Shown piece after piece: positions 5,692 through 14,273 of a stretch of DNA of 32,431 nucleotides. The position numbers and the translations under genes are program-made. The DNA comes from a virus. The stretch lies in IMG/VR virus record IMGVR_UViG_3300031841_003636, positions 1 to 32,431 of that record. One strand, given 5' to 3'. The notes below the pieces were generated by a model. That model saw nothing but the letters and a program-made list of their open reading frames with translations. It had not been told where the DNA came from and made no database searches. Within the stretch, counting starts at the first letter, position 1, and each line of letters opens with the position of its first letter.

Positions 5692-8295
5692 ATGGCAAAT
5701 GTAAAAAATTATGGTCTTATTGGTGTAGGTACAGAGATTCAATTTGGTGTTCAGGGTCCTAAATTAAAAGGAAATGCTGACACAGATACGTTTCAAGTAG
5801 TTACAGAAGGTGGATCAACATTAACAACTATGGAAGGCGCAAATGCCACATCTGCTGGACACTTTGTTACTAAGGCACAATTAGATGAGAATAGTGCATC
5901 AAGTGGTGCAGACCTTACATTGGGTGCATCAACTGACAGTAGTTATACTGACGGTGCGTTACAAACAATAACCAGTTCAACTAAAGTTGCAGACGGTATT
6001 GACTTTTTAAACGAAGCATTAGAGAATGTCAGAAACAATACTTTTGTAAAGAGCGTAGACTTTACAACTAATGTTGCATCAGGTGGTAATCCATTAAGTG
6101 TTACACTAACAACTTCAGTTGTTGGTAATGCTAACAGATATACAATTGACTGGGGCGATGGTAGTTCAACAACTGCTACATCAGACAGTACTCCAAGTCA
6201 TACATATACTGACAACACAAATTCACCATATACTGTGTCAGTAACAGCCTTTAACAACAGTGGCTCAGGTGAAGGTAGTACAGCAACTACAACAAAAACA
6301 AATTTTATAACACTATATACAGCAACACCGGTTGCAGACTTTGAACTTTATACATTAAGTTCAGGTGGTAGTGCATTAACAGGTAACAGTAGAGAAATAG
6401 ATGCTGGTGAGACAATTTATTTAGAAAATACAACAACAAATTCAAGTTCAGCAACTTGTACATACGAAATTAATTGGGGCGATGGAAGTGCTAATACTTC
6501 AGTAAGTTCAGGTGGTACAGGTGATGTTGGACAAGCAAGAGCAAGTCATACTTATACAGCAGACAGTGGTAGTTCAACAAGAACAATTACATTACAACAG
6601 ACTGCTCACAGTACAGCAGACCCAGGTGAGGTTGGCAGTACAACAACAGATATATTAAAAGTTTATGATCCAAGTATTGCGGCGCCAAGTGGGTTAAGTA
6701 GTAAAACATTATCATTTGATGAGAGTAGCACAGGATCTAGTCCATACTTAGCATCAGGATACACTGATAATAGCACAGAAGATAGTGTAAGTGTAGGCTC
6801 TAGTGTAACCAGAATAACAGCCAGTAGTGCAGGCTCAAACACAGACTCATCAATATTGAGTAGTTTTGCCTACAATGCCAGTGCTGGTGATGTAGTTGCA
6901 TACGTTGATGGTGTTGCTGGTGGTAGCATTACTTTAACTGGTGGAGATGATTCAGGTACAAATGGTAACCTAGTAATTACACAGGAAAGTGACTATAATA
7001 CATTAAGTACCGCAGGTAGTTCAACATCGTTTAGTGCAAGTTTATACTCTCCAGGTCTTTATAAAGGATTTAAAGCAAGAGTAAGAGCAACTACAAGTGC
7101 ATTAGCAACAGGCTCACATAGTTTTAAACTAGGACATAGTACAACAGGTAATACTAATGTTATTAGTTTTGTTAAAGATGATTTAACAAGTACACCTACA
7201 GTAGATATGAGTGGTGCAAGTTTAAGCCAAGCAAGTGCAGGTACATTGGCATATGATGCCGGTGTTCCATATTACACCAACAATGCAACATTAACATTGT
7301 CAGGTGTGGCAGTTACTAATTGGATAGGACAATGTTACAGAAACGACAGTACACCGTTTGATGTTACTAACGGTACAAACTTTGAAAGTACTTCAGGTTC
7401 AACAGTTAGTTTCCAAGGATTTAGTTATGCAAGTATAGACGGAGCAACTACTATGTTAGATAGTGGTACTCCTAAAGTAAACATTGGTACAAGTAGTTCT
7501 TATACATTAGGTGACTTAACTGTTAATGTTAATGGTGGTGGAACTGGTGTTGAACAAATTAAAGCAAAACTAGACAATGTAAATGGTACTGGTTCGTATG
7601 CAGAATACACAGGCATTAAAGTACAGGCAAAAAATAGTAGTTCAGGAATAGGTGAAACTATTGCTGTTAGTGATAGTTTAGGTGCTACACATGACGATGA
7701 TGGTAAACGTATTACAGGATTTAGTTCAGCAGGAGACAATCCAAGTTTTAGTAGCTCAACAAATTACTATACAGGAAGTGCATGGAGTGGTGCTGTAACT
7801 GTGGCAGGTACACAAGAAGCAATTACTAGATGGGGTACATTAAAACATTTTACAACAGATTTAAGTTCAGGTTATTTACCAGCAGGTCCAGACTTGAACA
7901 CAGGCAGAAGTGGTGCTCAGTACTACACATTTGCATTTAGAAGAACGGCAATGGCTAACTTTACTGTAAGACTTTCAGGCACAGTAAGTGGCTTCTTTGT
8001 TGCCGCACCAGGAACCGACATTGATGATGCAAGTTCAATAAGTGGTTGGTTAGATGCCGGCATTACATATAATGGTGCAGGTACTCCAGGTGCTGATACA
8101 AGCAATGGTGGTAATGGATCAAATGGTTGTGCATTTACATCAGGTGATAGAATTATAGACGGAACTAGTTACAGTAACGATACTTTCGAACTTACACTAG
8201 GAGACCAAAACGGTACCAATGCATTTGGTAACCAAATATTAATTAGAGTAAAACTAGAGTCAGGTGACTCAGTAACAGCATTGAGTATAGAATAG
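5692..8295 (+). CDS. large virion structural/adhesin-like protein with PKD repeats
   Basis: The protein (867 residues) begins MANVKNYGLIGVGTEIQFG and is Ser/Thr/Gly-rich throughout, typical of phage fibre or decoration proteins. Two PKD-like immunoglobulin folds can be seen around residues 148-205 and 255-310, each with the marker WGDGS followed by SHTYT. The rest looks like beta-sandwich or fibre material without a recognised tip domain. I place the start at 5692 instead of 5686 because AGGGAG is spaced 6 bases from it. It is the first gene of a two-gene plus-strand late unit. It is likely part of the tail fibre or a capsid-surface protein that binds host glycans. Confidence 0.65.
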   Translation: MANVKNYGLIGVGTEIQFGVQGPKLKGNADTDTFQVVTEGGSTLTTMEGANATSAGHFVTKAQLDENSASSGADLTLGASTDSSYTDGALQTITSSTKVADGIDFLNEALENVRNNTFVKSVDFTTNVASGGNPLSVTLTTSVVGNANRYTIDWGDGSSTTATSDSTPSHTYTDNTNSPYTVSVTAFNNSGSGEGSTATTTKTNFITLYTATPVADFELYTLSSGGSALTGNSREIDAGETIYLENTTTNSSSATCTYEINWGDGSANTSVSSGGTGDVGQARASHTYTADSGSSTRTITLQQTAHSTADPGEVGSTTTDILKVYDPSIAAPSGLSSKTLSFDESSTGSSPYLASGYTDNSTEDSVSVGSSVTRITASSAGSNTDSSILSSFAYNASAGDVVAYVDGVAGGSITLTGGDDSGTNGNLVITQESDYNTLSTAGSSTSFSASLYSPGLYKGFKARVRATTSALATGSHSFKLGHSTTGNTNVISFVKDDLTSTPTVDMSGASLSQASAGTLAYDAGVPYYTNNATLTLSGVAVTNWIGQCYRNDSTPFDVTNGTNFESTSGSTVSFQGFSYASIDGATTMLDSGTPKVNIGTSSSYTLGDLTVNVNGGGTGVEQIKAKLDNVNGTGSYAEYTGIKVQAKNSSSGIGETIAVSDSLGATHDDDGKRITGFSSAGDNPSFSSSTNYYTGSAWSGAVTVAGTQEAITRWGTLKHFTTDLSSGYLPAGPDLNTGRSGAQYYTFAFRRTAMANFTVRLSGTVSGFFVAAPGTDIDDASSISGWLDAGITYNGAGTPGADTSNGGNGSNGCAFTSGDRIIDGTSYSNDTFELTLGDQNGTNAFGNQILIRVKLESGDSVTALSIE

Positions 8296-8304
8296 GAATA
8301 AAAA

Positions 8305-9366
8305 ATGGCAATATCAGATAGTCAAAAGGTAGATTTACTTTGGAAAAAGGTCGGCTTCGGTAAAATGAAGACTGATTCAAATGCTAATAAAAAGGCACCT
8401 AACGAAGCAATAAGTTCAGATTTTATTATTAAAGCCAATCAGATATGGACTAATGCCTCAACTATACCTTCTACAATGCCTAGTACAAGCTCTACTCCTG
8501 TAACTGTATATACAGACGCAACATCAAATACTGTAGAAACTACAGAAGATGGAACAGCATCAGACAACAGAACATGGAAAACAGGACTTACTAATTGGAT
8601 ACCACCATCATTTGGTGCAACATACCAGGTTAAAGTTTATGCAACTACAACAGGCTCAGGAACTCCACAAAGTGCAAGTCAGTTATTTGAAACAGGTTCA
8701 GGTAACGATGACCAATGGTACTTTGACTACTCATCAGGTGTACTACATTTTATAGGAACTAACTTACCCTCAGCAATAGGCACAGGAACAAGTAATGTTA
8801 TATATGTATCAGGTGCTAGATATACTGGTACAACAGGTGTAGGAGATGCTAGTGCAAGTCAAACTTTTATTAAATCTAACCTAGCCGCAGTATATTCAGA
8901 TAGCGATATTGCTACAGGAGATATTATTAAAGTAACTGCTGATGCAGACGGAGAGTATGCAGTATACTTGGCAGACCAAGCCAACCCAACACAGTTAAGT
9001 CATTTAACATTAATAAGTACAAAAGACGGTGCTGAAACAGACGCAAATACTCTAAGAGCAAATGTTACTTACAATGGTGGTAATGTTACTTTAGGCGATG
9101 TAAGTACTACATCAAGACCACAGGAAGTTGTTGTAGATGTTACTGTAGCATTTGATGGTAGTTCAACTATTGACATTGGTGACGATGGTGATAACGACAG
9201 ACTAATGAGCGATTCATATATTGATCTTAGTACTGTAGGAACTTATACTGTAACACCTAAATTTGTATACATGGATACAACTGATGCTAACAACACCATC
9301 AAGGCTTATGTTGTTGCTGGTACTAGTTCGCAAGGTGCGGCTAGTATAATGGTTAGTTATTCCTAA
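8305..9366 (+). CDS. virion structural protein, T4-like marine phage type
   Basis: This 353-residue protein opens MAISDSQKVDLLWKKVGFG, an N-terminus I associate with structural proteins of T4-like marine phages. The remainder is Thr/Ser/Gly/Asp-rich with alternating hydrophobic residues, suggesting beta structure, and has no cysteine. AGGAA stands 7-8 bases before the ATG. It follows the large PKD protein after 9 bases and should be co-transcribed and co-assembled with it. Its last 14 bases overlap the end of a convergent minus-strand gene. Confidence 0.6.
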   Translation: MAISDSQKVDLLWKKVGFGKMKTDSNANKKAPNEAISSDFIIKANQIWTNASTIPSTMPSTSSTPVTVYTDATSNTVETTEDGTASDNRTWKTGLTNWIPPSFGATYQVKVYATTTGSGTPQSASQLFETGSGNDDQWYFDYSSGVLHFIGTNLPSAIGTGTSNVIYVSGARYTGTTGVGDASASQTFIKSNLAAVYSDSDIATGDIIKVTADADGEYAVYLADQANPTQLSHLTLISTKDGAETDANTLRANVTYNGGNVTLGDVSTTSRPQEVVVDVTVAFDGSSTIDIGDDGDNDRLMSDSYIDLSTVGTYTVTPKFVYMDTTDANNTIKAYVVAGTSSQGAASIMVSYS

Positions 9367-9565
9367 ACTGCTCTAATATAAGTTCGCTTATAATACCTAT
9401 ATCATCTCGTTCGAGATCGTATAAGTCACTCATATTATCTACAGCACTCTTGATGCTTACCAGAGCGTCTGACTTTGCTTCATGTATGTGTTTATATACA
9501 AATCCGCCTACTCTAAACTCTGGCTCTGTTATTATTTCTTGTGCTAATTGCTTATAGTCTTTCAT
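9353..9565 (-). CDS. hypothetical 70-residue acidic helical protein
   Basis: The sequence is not recognised. It reads as two helices, about residues 1-30 and 35-66, rich in acidic residues (for example NMSDLYDLERDDIGII). Its start overlaps the stop of the nucleosidase gene by 4 bases, which supports translation, and its 3' end runs 14 bases into the convergent structural gene. Confidence 0.5.
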   Translation of the reverse strand: MKDYKQLAQEIITEPEFRVGGFVYKHIHEAKSDALVSIKSAVDNMSDLYDLERDDIGIISELILEQFRNN

Positions 9566-10197
9566 TGTATATATGTAAATCCGTGATTCGTTTTTAACAT
9601 TTCATAAAATAGTGGTTCACCTCTAGCCATATTTTCCTGCCAATCTCCACCTGCATCTGAACTAGCATCATCTGAAATGTATTTGTAACAATGAAAGTCT
9701 TTGCCCATACTTGCACATACTTTTGCAAGGGCGTAAGCCTCCATGTCTACTATGTTAAATTTATTGTCGTCTACTAAATGTTGGAATACATCAAGTATGC
9801 TGATATCTGTAACAAATTGGTCCTGTGTTCTACAAATATATCCATCGTCTCCAAAACTTAATACACTTGCTATTGCCTCGTCATCTCCAAATGTTATTCC
9901 AGGACCTCCTACTAAATTACCACAGTTCATATCTCCTTGCAAAAATGTAGTACATTTATATAGATTACCCATCTCTACTTTATATGCTCCACCGCCTGTT
10001 CCATAATTTATAACAGTTTTTACTTCAGGATGGTTTGTAAGATACCTGGTTAAACTATATGTTGCATTTACTTTGCCTACTCCTGTAAACAAACAATCTT
10101 CTGGTAGGCTCTCAGGCAGTTCTCCTGGTAATGCTACAACTACTAAATGCTCACCATTTGGTGACTTAAGATGTGGAAAAAGTTTTCCTTGTTTCAT
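9562..10197 (-). CDS. nucleosidase/phosphorylase-like protein (MTA/SAH nucleosidase fold)
   Basis: The 211 residues fit the purine nucleoside phosphorylase/MTA-SAH nucleosidase fold. FTGVGKVNAT near residue 38 is the early glycine motif, INYGTGGG follows near 64, VDMEAYALAKVC near 150 has the conserved Met-Glu that grips the ribose, and KYISDDASSDAG near 170 contains the Asp that protonates the base. MTA/SAH nucleosidases remove methylation by-products; a phage enzyme could relieve inhibition of methyltransferases or salvage purines. It overlaps the fused oxygenase gene by 4 bases and probably works after it in one transcript. Confidence 0.7.
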   Translation of the reverse strand: MKQGKLFPHLKSPNGEHLVVVALPGELPESLPEDCLFTGVGKVNATYSLTRYLTNHPEVKTVINYGTGGGAYKVEMGNLYKCTTFLQGDMNCGNLVGGPGITFGDDEAIASVLSFGDDGYICRTQDQFVTDISILDVFQHLVDDNKFNIVDMEAYALAKVCASMGKDFHCYKYISDDASSDAGGDWQENMARGEPLFYEMLKTNHGFTYIQ

Positions 10198-11288
10198 ATT
10201 TTATACTCTAGTATTCGTTCAATGTGTTTGATGTCTGAATGTTCTCTTACACTACAGAGTTCGTTTGCAAAATGCAACTCTATATTATTTTCTATTGCAG
10301 ATTTGAGTATTTCCTTTCTGCGTGATGCATTATCAGGTAACGAATAAATGCTACATAATACTATTGCATCAACATTATAACTAGTAATAAACTGCTCTAA
10401 TGCTGGATACCAATCTAAAAATTCATTTTCAAATTGATAATCGTTTATCTTTATATTATTATTCCTACAGTATTCGTTTATAGTTGCTCTTTGCATTGGC
10501 AACGGAATACCACCACTCCAGGAATTGTTCCAACCTGCATAACTTATATATTCCTTTTCAGGATCTATAGGTCTAGTATCTGGTTTTTCTCCTATAAATC
10601 TAAAGTATCCTCCTGGTAACTTCCTGTGATATTCTCCTCCTTTAGGAAGTATCCTGCCATCCATACTCCATCTAGATATATCAGTTTCGTTATTTACGTT
10701 GCCATGTATATGATGCTGTTGAAATAAATGTGCTTGTCCTGGTTGTAACTCTACAGGAAAAGATTTCTTTACTGATTCTTGTTGTAATTTATCAAAACTC
10801 CATTCGTTTTTATAACAATCATTCGTTATTTTATCAGAGTCTTTACATGAGAGTATCTGCATTGAGTTAGTACCATAACATTTAGTTATGGGAGTCCAAA
10901 CTGTAAGTATACCTAGTCCATTTCCTGTCCATTCGTCTTTGTGGAATTGTAAAAGCCTTCCTGCTTTTGCTTGATCTGGTATTACAATTCTTACTGTAAA
11001 GAATCGTTGTATCATATATTCGTTTTCTTCTATAAGTCCTGGCACTATAGACTCATAATAATTATCAACACGTTTTATAAATTCAGCACTACCAGTTGCT
11101 TTTTGTAAATGCTTTCCTAGTTGTACTATTTGATTAGGCTTTAATGTTTTGTGTACAGTTTCTAAAGACTCTATACTGAAATATCTTTCTCTTGCAACTT
11201 CTAACCAGTACTCTGGCCAGTCGTGTGTTTGCAAATCGTAATTTGCAGTTTGGTTTTCCCATTGAGGTCTTATTTCGTTTATACTCAT
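10194..11288 (-). CDS. fusion of 2OG-Fe(II) oxygenase and LIC12192-type sporadic carbohydrate cluster domain
   Basis: Residues 1-240 look like a 2OG-Fe(II) oxygenase: H116 and D118 in FHKDEW, H195 in HHIHGN and R206 as the likely 2-oxoglutarate ligand. Residues 247-364 resemble the LIC12192 family (TIGR04323): SYAGWNNSWSGGIPLPMQ, INEYCRNN, AIVLCSIYSLP, RRKEIL and ELHFANE. In bacteria, a 2OG oxygenase family (TIGR04324) and LIC12192 proteins are known as separate neighbours in sporadic surface-carbohydrate clusters; here they are one polypeptide. The substrate is probably a sugar or lipid-linked sugar. A TATAAATA motif ends 6 bases before the ATG and no ribosome binding site is seen, so a leaderless mRNA is likely. 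Confidence 0.7.
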   Translation of the reverse strand: MSINEIRPQWENQTANYDLQTHDWPEYWLEVARERYFSIESLETVHKTLKPNQIVQLGKHLQKATGSAEFIKRVDNYYESIVPGLIEENEYMIQRFFTVRIVIPDQAKAGRLLQFHKDEWTGNGLGILTVWTPITKCYGTNSMQILSCKDSDKITNDCYKNEWSFDKLQQESVKKSFPVELQPGQAHLFQQHHIHGNVNNETDISRWSMDGRILPKGGEYHRKLPGGYFRFIGEKPDTRPIDPEKEYISYAGWNNSWSGGIPLPMQRATINEYCRNNNIKINDYQFENEFLDWYPALEQFITSYNVDAIVLCSIYSLPDNASRRKEILKSAIENNIELHFANELCSVREHSDIKHIERILEYKI

Positions 11289-11294
11289 TTGTAC

Positions 11295-11302
11295 TATTTA
11301 TA
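11295..11302 (-). promoter_or_regulatory. late-type promoter TATAAATA (minus), oxygenase fusion
   Basis: A perfect T4 late-promoter consensus on the minus strand. Predicted transcription start is 11289, one base before the ATG at 11288. It is separated by only three bases from the matching plus-strand motif. Confidence 0.65.
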
Positions 11303-11305
11303 GAC

Positions 11306-11313
11306 TATAAATA
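11306..11313 (+). promoter_or_regulatory. late-type promoter TATAAATA (plus), acetyltransferase
   Basis: A perfect T4 late-promoter consensus on the plus strand. With the T4 spacing the transcript would begin exactly at the A of the ATG at 11319. It forms a back-to-back pair with 11295-11302. Confidence 0.65.
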
Positions 11314-11318
11314 TCATT

Positions 11319-11780
11319 ATGAAGATAGAACGGCTAACATTTGAGCAAATATTTGATGTATGGAATAATGAGTTATGGCCTGATAGGCAAAGTCCTATAG
11401 AAACTCATAGTGCAATGACATGGCCTTTTGAGGGTAATCCTCAACCAATAGATATGAATATTTTTACTTACACACCTACATTTTGGGGAATGTTTATAGA
11501 TAATAAATTAATTGGTGTGAACTCAGGCCATAAAACTTCAGATACACAATATCGTAGTAGAGGAATTTGGGTTGACCCTGAGTATAGAGGTAAAGGATTG
11601 GCTCAATATCTATTTACTATTACAGAACATAGAGCAATACTGGAAAAATGTAATATGATTTGGAGTATTCCAAGAAAAACCGCCCTTAGTTCCTATACCA
11701 ATTATGGTTTCGATACTGTAGGCGATTTTATAAAAACTGAGACTTCAGAAGCAAATATTTACGTTAAAAAAATAATTTAA
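11319..11780 (+). CDS. GNAT-family N-acetyltransferase
   Basis: The 153-residue protein carries the GNAT acetyl-CoA-binding segment IWVDPEYRGKGLAQYL (about residues 84-99), preceded by the central strand GVNSGHK and followed by IPRKTALSSYTNYGFDTVG, the usual end motif in which a Tyr/Asn near a reverse turn closes the active site. The acceptor is unknown; amines on proteins, sugars or small molecules are possible. It is a lone plus-strand gene inside a minus-strand region, begins at a putative leaderless late transcript, and its end overlaps the end of the convergent peroxiredoxin gene by 4 bases. Confidence 0.8.
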   Translation: MKIERLTFEQIFDVWNNELWPDRQSPIETHSAMTWPFEGNPQPIDMNIFTYTPTFWGMFIDNKLIGVNSGHKTSDTQYRSRGIWVDPEYRGKGLAQYLFTITEHRAILEKCNMIWSIPRKTALSSYTNYGFDTVGDFIKTETSEANIYVKKII

Positions 11781-12304
11781 CTATCTTGCTCTTTTAAGTA
11801 CTCTAACATTGTATACACATCAGATACCTCAAATGGGTCTCCGTCTGCGTTGTCACATAATCCTGGTTCAACAAACATCATTTCAACAATACCATTATTA
11901 ATAATCATACTGTATCTCCAACTTCTCATGCCGAAGCCAATATTTCCTTTATCTACTAAGAAGCCTAAACGTCTGCTAAACTCTCCTGTTCCGTCTGGTA
12001 CAGGTTTTACTTTACTTACTTCTTGTGCTGACATCCAACTGTTCATAACAAAAGTATCGTTTACACTTAAACAATATACTTCGTCAATACCATTTTCTAA
12101 TAAAGTATCATACTCTTGTTCATAGCCTGGTAAATGTGTGCTTGAACATGTTGGTGTAAATGCTCCTGGTAAAGCGAACAGTACAACTCTTTTATCAGCA
12201 AACATCTCTGTAGATGTTAAATCATACCATTCAAAACCTGGTGCTTCGTCTGTTTCACGTCTTGTTTTAAACGTAACATTAGGTACTGTGATATCAAATG
12301 ACAT
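11777..12304 (-). CDS. peroxiredoxin, Prx5-like
   Basis: The 175-residue protein has the Prx5 active site FALPGAFTPTCSSTHLPG with the peroxidatic cysteine at C53, followed by the family block GYEQEYDTLLENGIDEVYCLSVND and a later FGMRSWRYSM. Prx5 enzymes reduce hydrogen peroxide and alkyl hydroperoxides using thioredoxin, glutathione or glutaredoxin. A good ribosome binding site, AAAGGAGA, precedes the ATG. It lies next to iron-sulfur assembly genes and may protect that system against peroxide during infection (inference). Peroxiredoxins are uncommon in phages. Confidence 0.85.
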   Translation of the reverse strand: MSFDITVPNVTFKTRRETDEAPGFEWYDLTSTEMFADKRVVLFALPGAFTPTCSSTHLPGYEQEYDTLLENGIDEVYCLSVNDTFVMNSWMSAQEVSKVKPVPDGTGEFSRRLGFLVDKGNIGFGMRSWRYSMIINNGIVEMMFVEPGLCDNADGDPFEVSDVYTMLEYLKEQDS

Positions 12305-12316
12305 TAATTATCTCCT

Positions 12317-12736
12317 TTATTTAGGTAGTTTTCCGTAAGGGTTTTTATATTTTAATGCTTCAGGTGTATCTTTAGCCGCTCTTACTAACCAGTAAAAGAC
12401 AATAAAGTTTAATACTGGAACTATTAGTCCTATTGTCCACCAACCACTATGACCTCTGTCGTGCAGTCTTCTAACTGTAACTGAGATACTCGCCGGTAGT
12501 GTTGCTAGTACAAATATTGCTCCAAGGATACCTGTGTTAGGCGCTCCAAAAGGGTCAAGCCAATTCCAGAATGTATAACCAATTAAATTGTCTATGCCCA
12601 TTAACACCAACATTATAATCGTTGCATACAAACCAAAAAACCAATATTCTGGTCTATTACTTCTTCCACTAAAGTCTTTCCATCTATCTACTAATACTGT
12701 TTTTAAATTATTAGTGATGTGATTAATTATATTCAT
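12317..12736 (-). CDS. DUF805 inner-membrane protein (YhaH-like)
   Basis: The 139 residues match DUF805: the N-terminal FSGRSNRPEYWFFGLY, several hydrophobic segments, and the C-terminal VRRLHDRGHSGWW followed by a last membrane segment and a polar NPYGKLPK tail. The family is widespread in bacteria but its function is unknown. It has its own AAAAGGA ribosome binding site and a late-type promoter (12765-12772) inside the preceding intergenic region, so it can be transcribed apart from the SUF operon. Confidence 0.8.
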   Translation of the reverse strand: MNIINHITNNLKTVLVDRWKDFSGRSNRPEYWFFGLYATIIMLVLMGIDNLIGYTFWNWLDPFGAPNTGILGAIFVLATLPASISVTVRRLHDRGHSGWWTIGLIVPVLNFIVFYWLVRAAKDTPEALKYKNPYGKLPK

Positions 12737-12764
12737 ATATTCCTTTTGTTATTTTATAAAGTAC

Positions 12765-12772
12765 TATTTATT
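12765..12772 (-). promoter_or_regulatory. late-type promoter AATAAATA, DUF805 gene
   Basis: AATAAATA on the minus strand just after the sufT stop predicts a transcription start near 12759 and a 23-base leader with AAAAGGA before the DUF805 ATG. It marks the change from early SUF transcription to late transcription. Confidence 0.6.
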
Positions 12773-12777
12773 ACTAT

Positions 12778-13101
12778 TTAAAGTATGCCCATTTGATATT
12801 TGGCTTCATCAGATACATGAGTGTCTGGATTCCATGGTGGATCAAATGTTAGGTTTAGTTTAATTAAGTTTACTCCTTCTGTACTGCGTACCGCAAACTC
12901 TGATTCCATCATTATCATATCGCCAAATGGACAATTAGGTGCAGTAAGTGTCATTAAAACTTGCACATCGTTTTCTTCATTTACACTGATGTCGTAAATT
13001 AAACCCAAATCTACTATGTTGATTCCTATTTCAGGATCAATTACTCTACGCAAATTTCTGCGTACTCTATCTTCTAACTTAATTTCGTTATCGCTTTGCA
13101 T
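12778..13101 (-). CDS. sufT: SufT/MIP18-family (DUF59) iron-sulfur assembly protein
   Basis: The 107-residue protein contains the MIP18 signature IDPEIGINIVDLGLIYDI (about residues 21-38) and LMTLTAPNCPFGDMIM with the conserved Cys near 57, followed by FDPPWNP. SufT proteins help mature Fe-S proteins, and related DUF59 proteins are encoded beside suf genes in many bacteria. It is the last gene of the operon and overlaps sufS by 28 bases. The symbol sufT is based on operon position; a PaaD-like or general carrier-targeting role cannot be excluded. Confidence 0.85.
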   Translation of the reverse strand: MQSDNEIKLEDRVRRNLRRVIDPEIGINIVDLGLIYDISVNEENDVQVLMTLTAPNCPFGDMIMMESEFAVRSTEGVNLIKLNLTFDPPWNPDTHVSDEAKYQMGIL

Positions 13102-14273
13102 AATGAATCTGATAATTTTTGTATGTCTTGTTCTGTGCTGTATATACCTGGACTTATTCTGACAACACCTTTACCGCCACTAACTTTATTTACTATAGGG
13201 TGAGCACACAATTTACCTACTCTTAATGCAATATTATCTAGTCCTACTAATGCACTTAAATCACTAGGGTGAAATCCATCGCATGTAAAACTATAAACAT
13301 TCCTGCCGTTTTGTCTATAACTAGGGTATATTAAATTTAAACCTTTAATATTAAAAATGCCTGCATCACTCATTGCAAAATCAATAGCAGTAAAATGATC
13401 TGTCATTCTATCATAGCCAACCCAGTTTATATATTCTGCGGCGACACCAAGTCCATGAATACCTGCAACATTTGGTGTTCCTACTTCGTGTTTAGCAGGC
13501 CCGTCATAAAAGTCTACATTACCATTAAAATCATAATGTGATACAGAGCCGCCACCTAACCTGGTTGCTTTGTACCTTTCATAAGGTAATCTGCTATACA
13601 TAAATCCGATACCTGTTGGGCCATACATTTTATGCCCACTAAACACGGCATGATCGACAGTATATCTATTAAATTCATGGGTACCAATCGTTTGGCATCC
13701 ATCAATTACAACTCTGATTCCTTTATCATGTGCGGCTTTGGTAAGTTTTTTATAGTCTGTTTTTATTCCGGTAACATTACTATGGCTGTGTATAGATAAT
13801 AAACTTGAAGGATACTGATCTAATAACTTACATGCTTCGTTTGTATCTATTGTGCCTCTTTCTGTAACAGGTAATACCACTAGTCTGCCGTTATCTACTG
13901 TTCTGCCTTGTGCTATCCAGGGTAGTATATTTGCAGTATGCTCTGCTTCTGTTATTATAACTGTAGGCACATCTTTATACCACTCTGCTATTATGTTTAA
14001 TCCTTCGGTAGCACCTGCTATAAACATTATTTGCTCTGGACTTGCATTTATTAGATTGGCTATAGACTGTCTTGCTTCTTCTATTTGTGCAGACGCCTCC
14101 TGACTTATTCTAAAATCACCTCTGTTCACATTACATCTTTTATACTCGTAGTACTCATTCATCTTGTCTAATACTCTCTGATGGGTTTGAGTACTTGCCG
14201 CACTATCCAAGTAAACCAAACTTGGGTCGTTATGTAATGTTGGAAATTCTTGTTTTAGTTGTTTAAGAAGCAT
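13074..14273 (-). CDS. sufS: cysteine desulfurase SufS
   Basis: This 399-residue protein is a full-length class II cysteine desulfurase. The PLP-binding lysine is K215 in FSGHKMYGPTGIGF. The phosphate-binding segment FIAGATEGLN, VIDGCQTIG and RLGGGSVSHYDF are present, and the catalytic cysteine C356 lies in RVGKLCAHP. It removes sulfur from cysteine and hands persulfide sulfur to the SufBCD scaffold. Its usual partner SufE or SufU is not in the window, so it may use a host partner. It overlaps sufD by 19 bases and sufT by 28. Length and key residues suggest it is active. Confidence 0.93.
   Translation of the reverse strand: MLLKQLKQEFPTLHNDPSLVYLDSAASTQTHQRVLDKMNEYYEYKRCNVNRGDFRISQEASAQIEEARQSIANLINASPEQIMFIAGATEGLNIIAEWYKDVPTVIITEAEHTANILPWIAQGRTVDNGRLVVLPVTERGTIDTNEACKLLDQYPSSLLSIHSHSNVTGIKTDYKKLTKAAHDKGIRVVIDGCQTIGTHEFNRYTVDHAVFSGHKMYGPTGIGFMYSRLPYERYKATRLGGGSVSHYDFNGNVDFYDGPAKHEVGTPNVAGIHGLGVAAEYINWVGYDRMTDHFTAIDFAMSDAGIFNIKGLNLIYPSYRQNGRNVYSFTCDGFHPSDLSALVGLDNIALRVGKLCAHPIVNKVSGGKGVVRISPGIYSTEQDIQKLSDSLCKAITKLS

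Noticed and set aside
5686-5694. ATG at 5686 as start of the PKD structural protein
   Set aside because: It directly touches the AGGGAG site; the ATG at 5692 has correct spacing.
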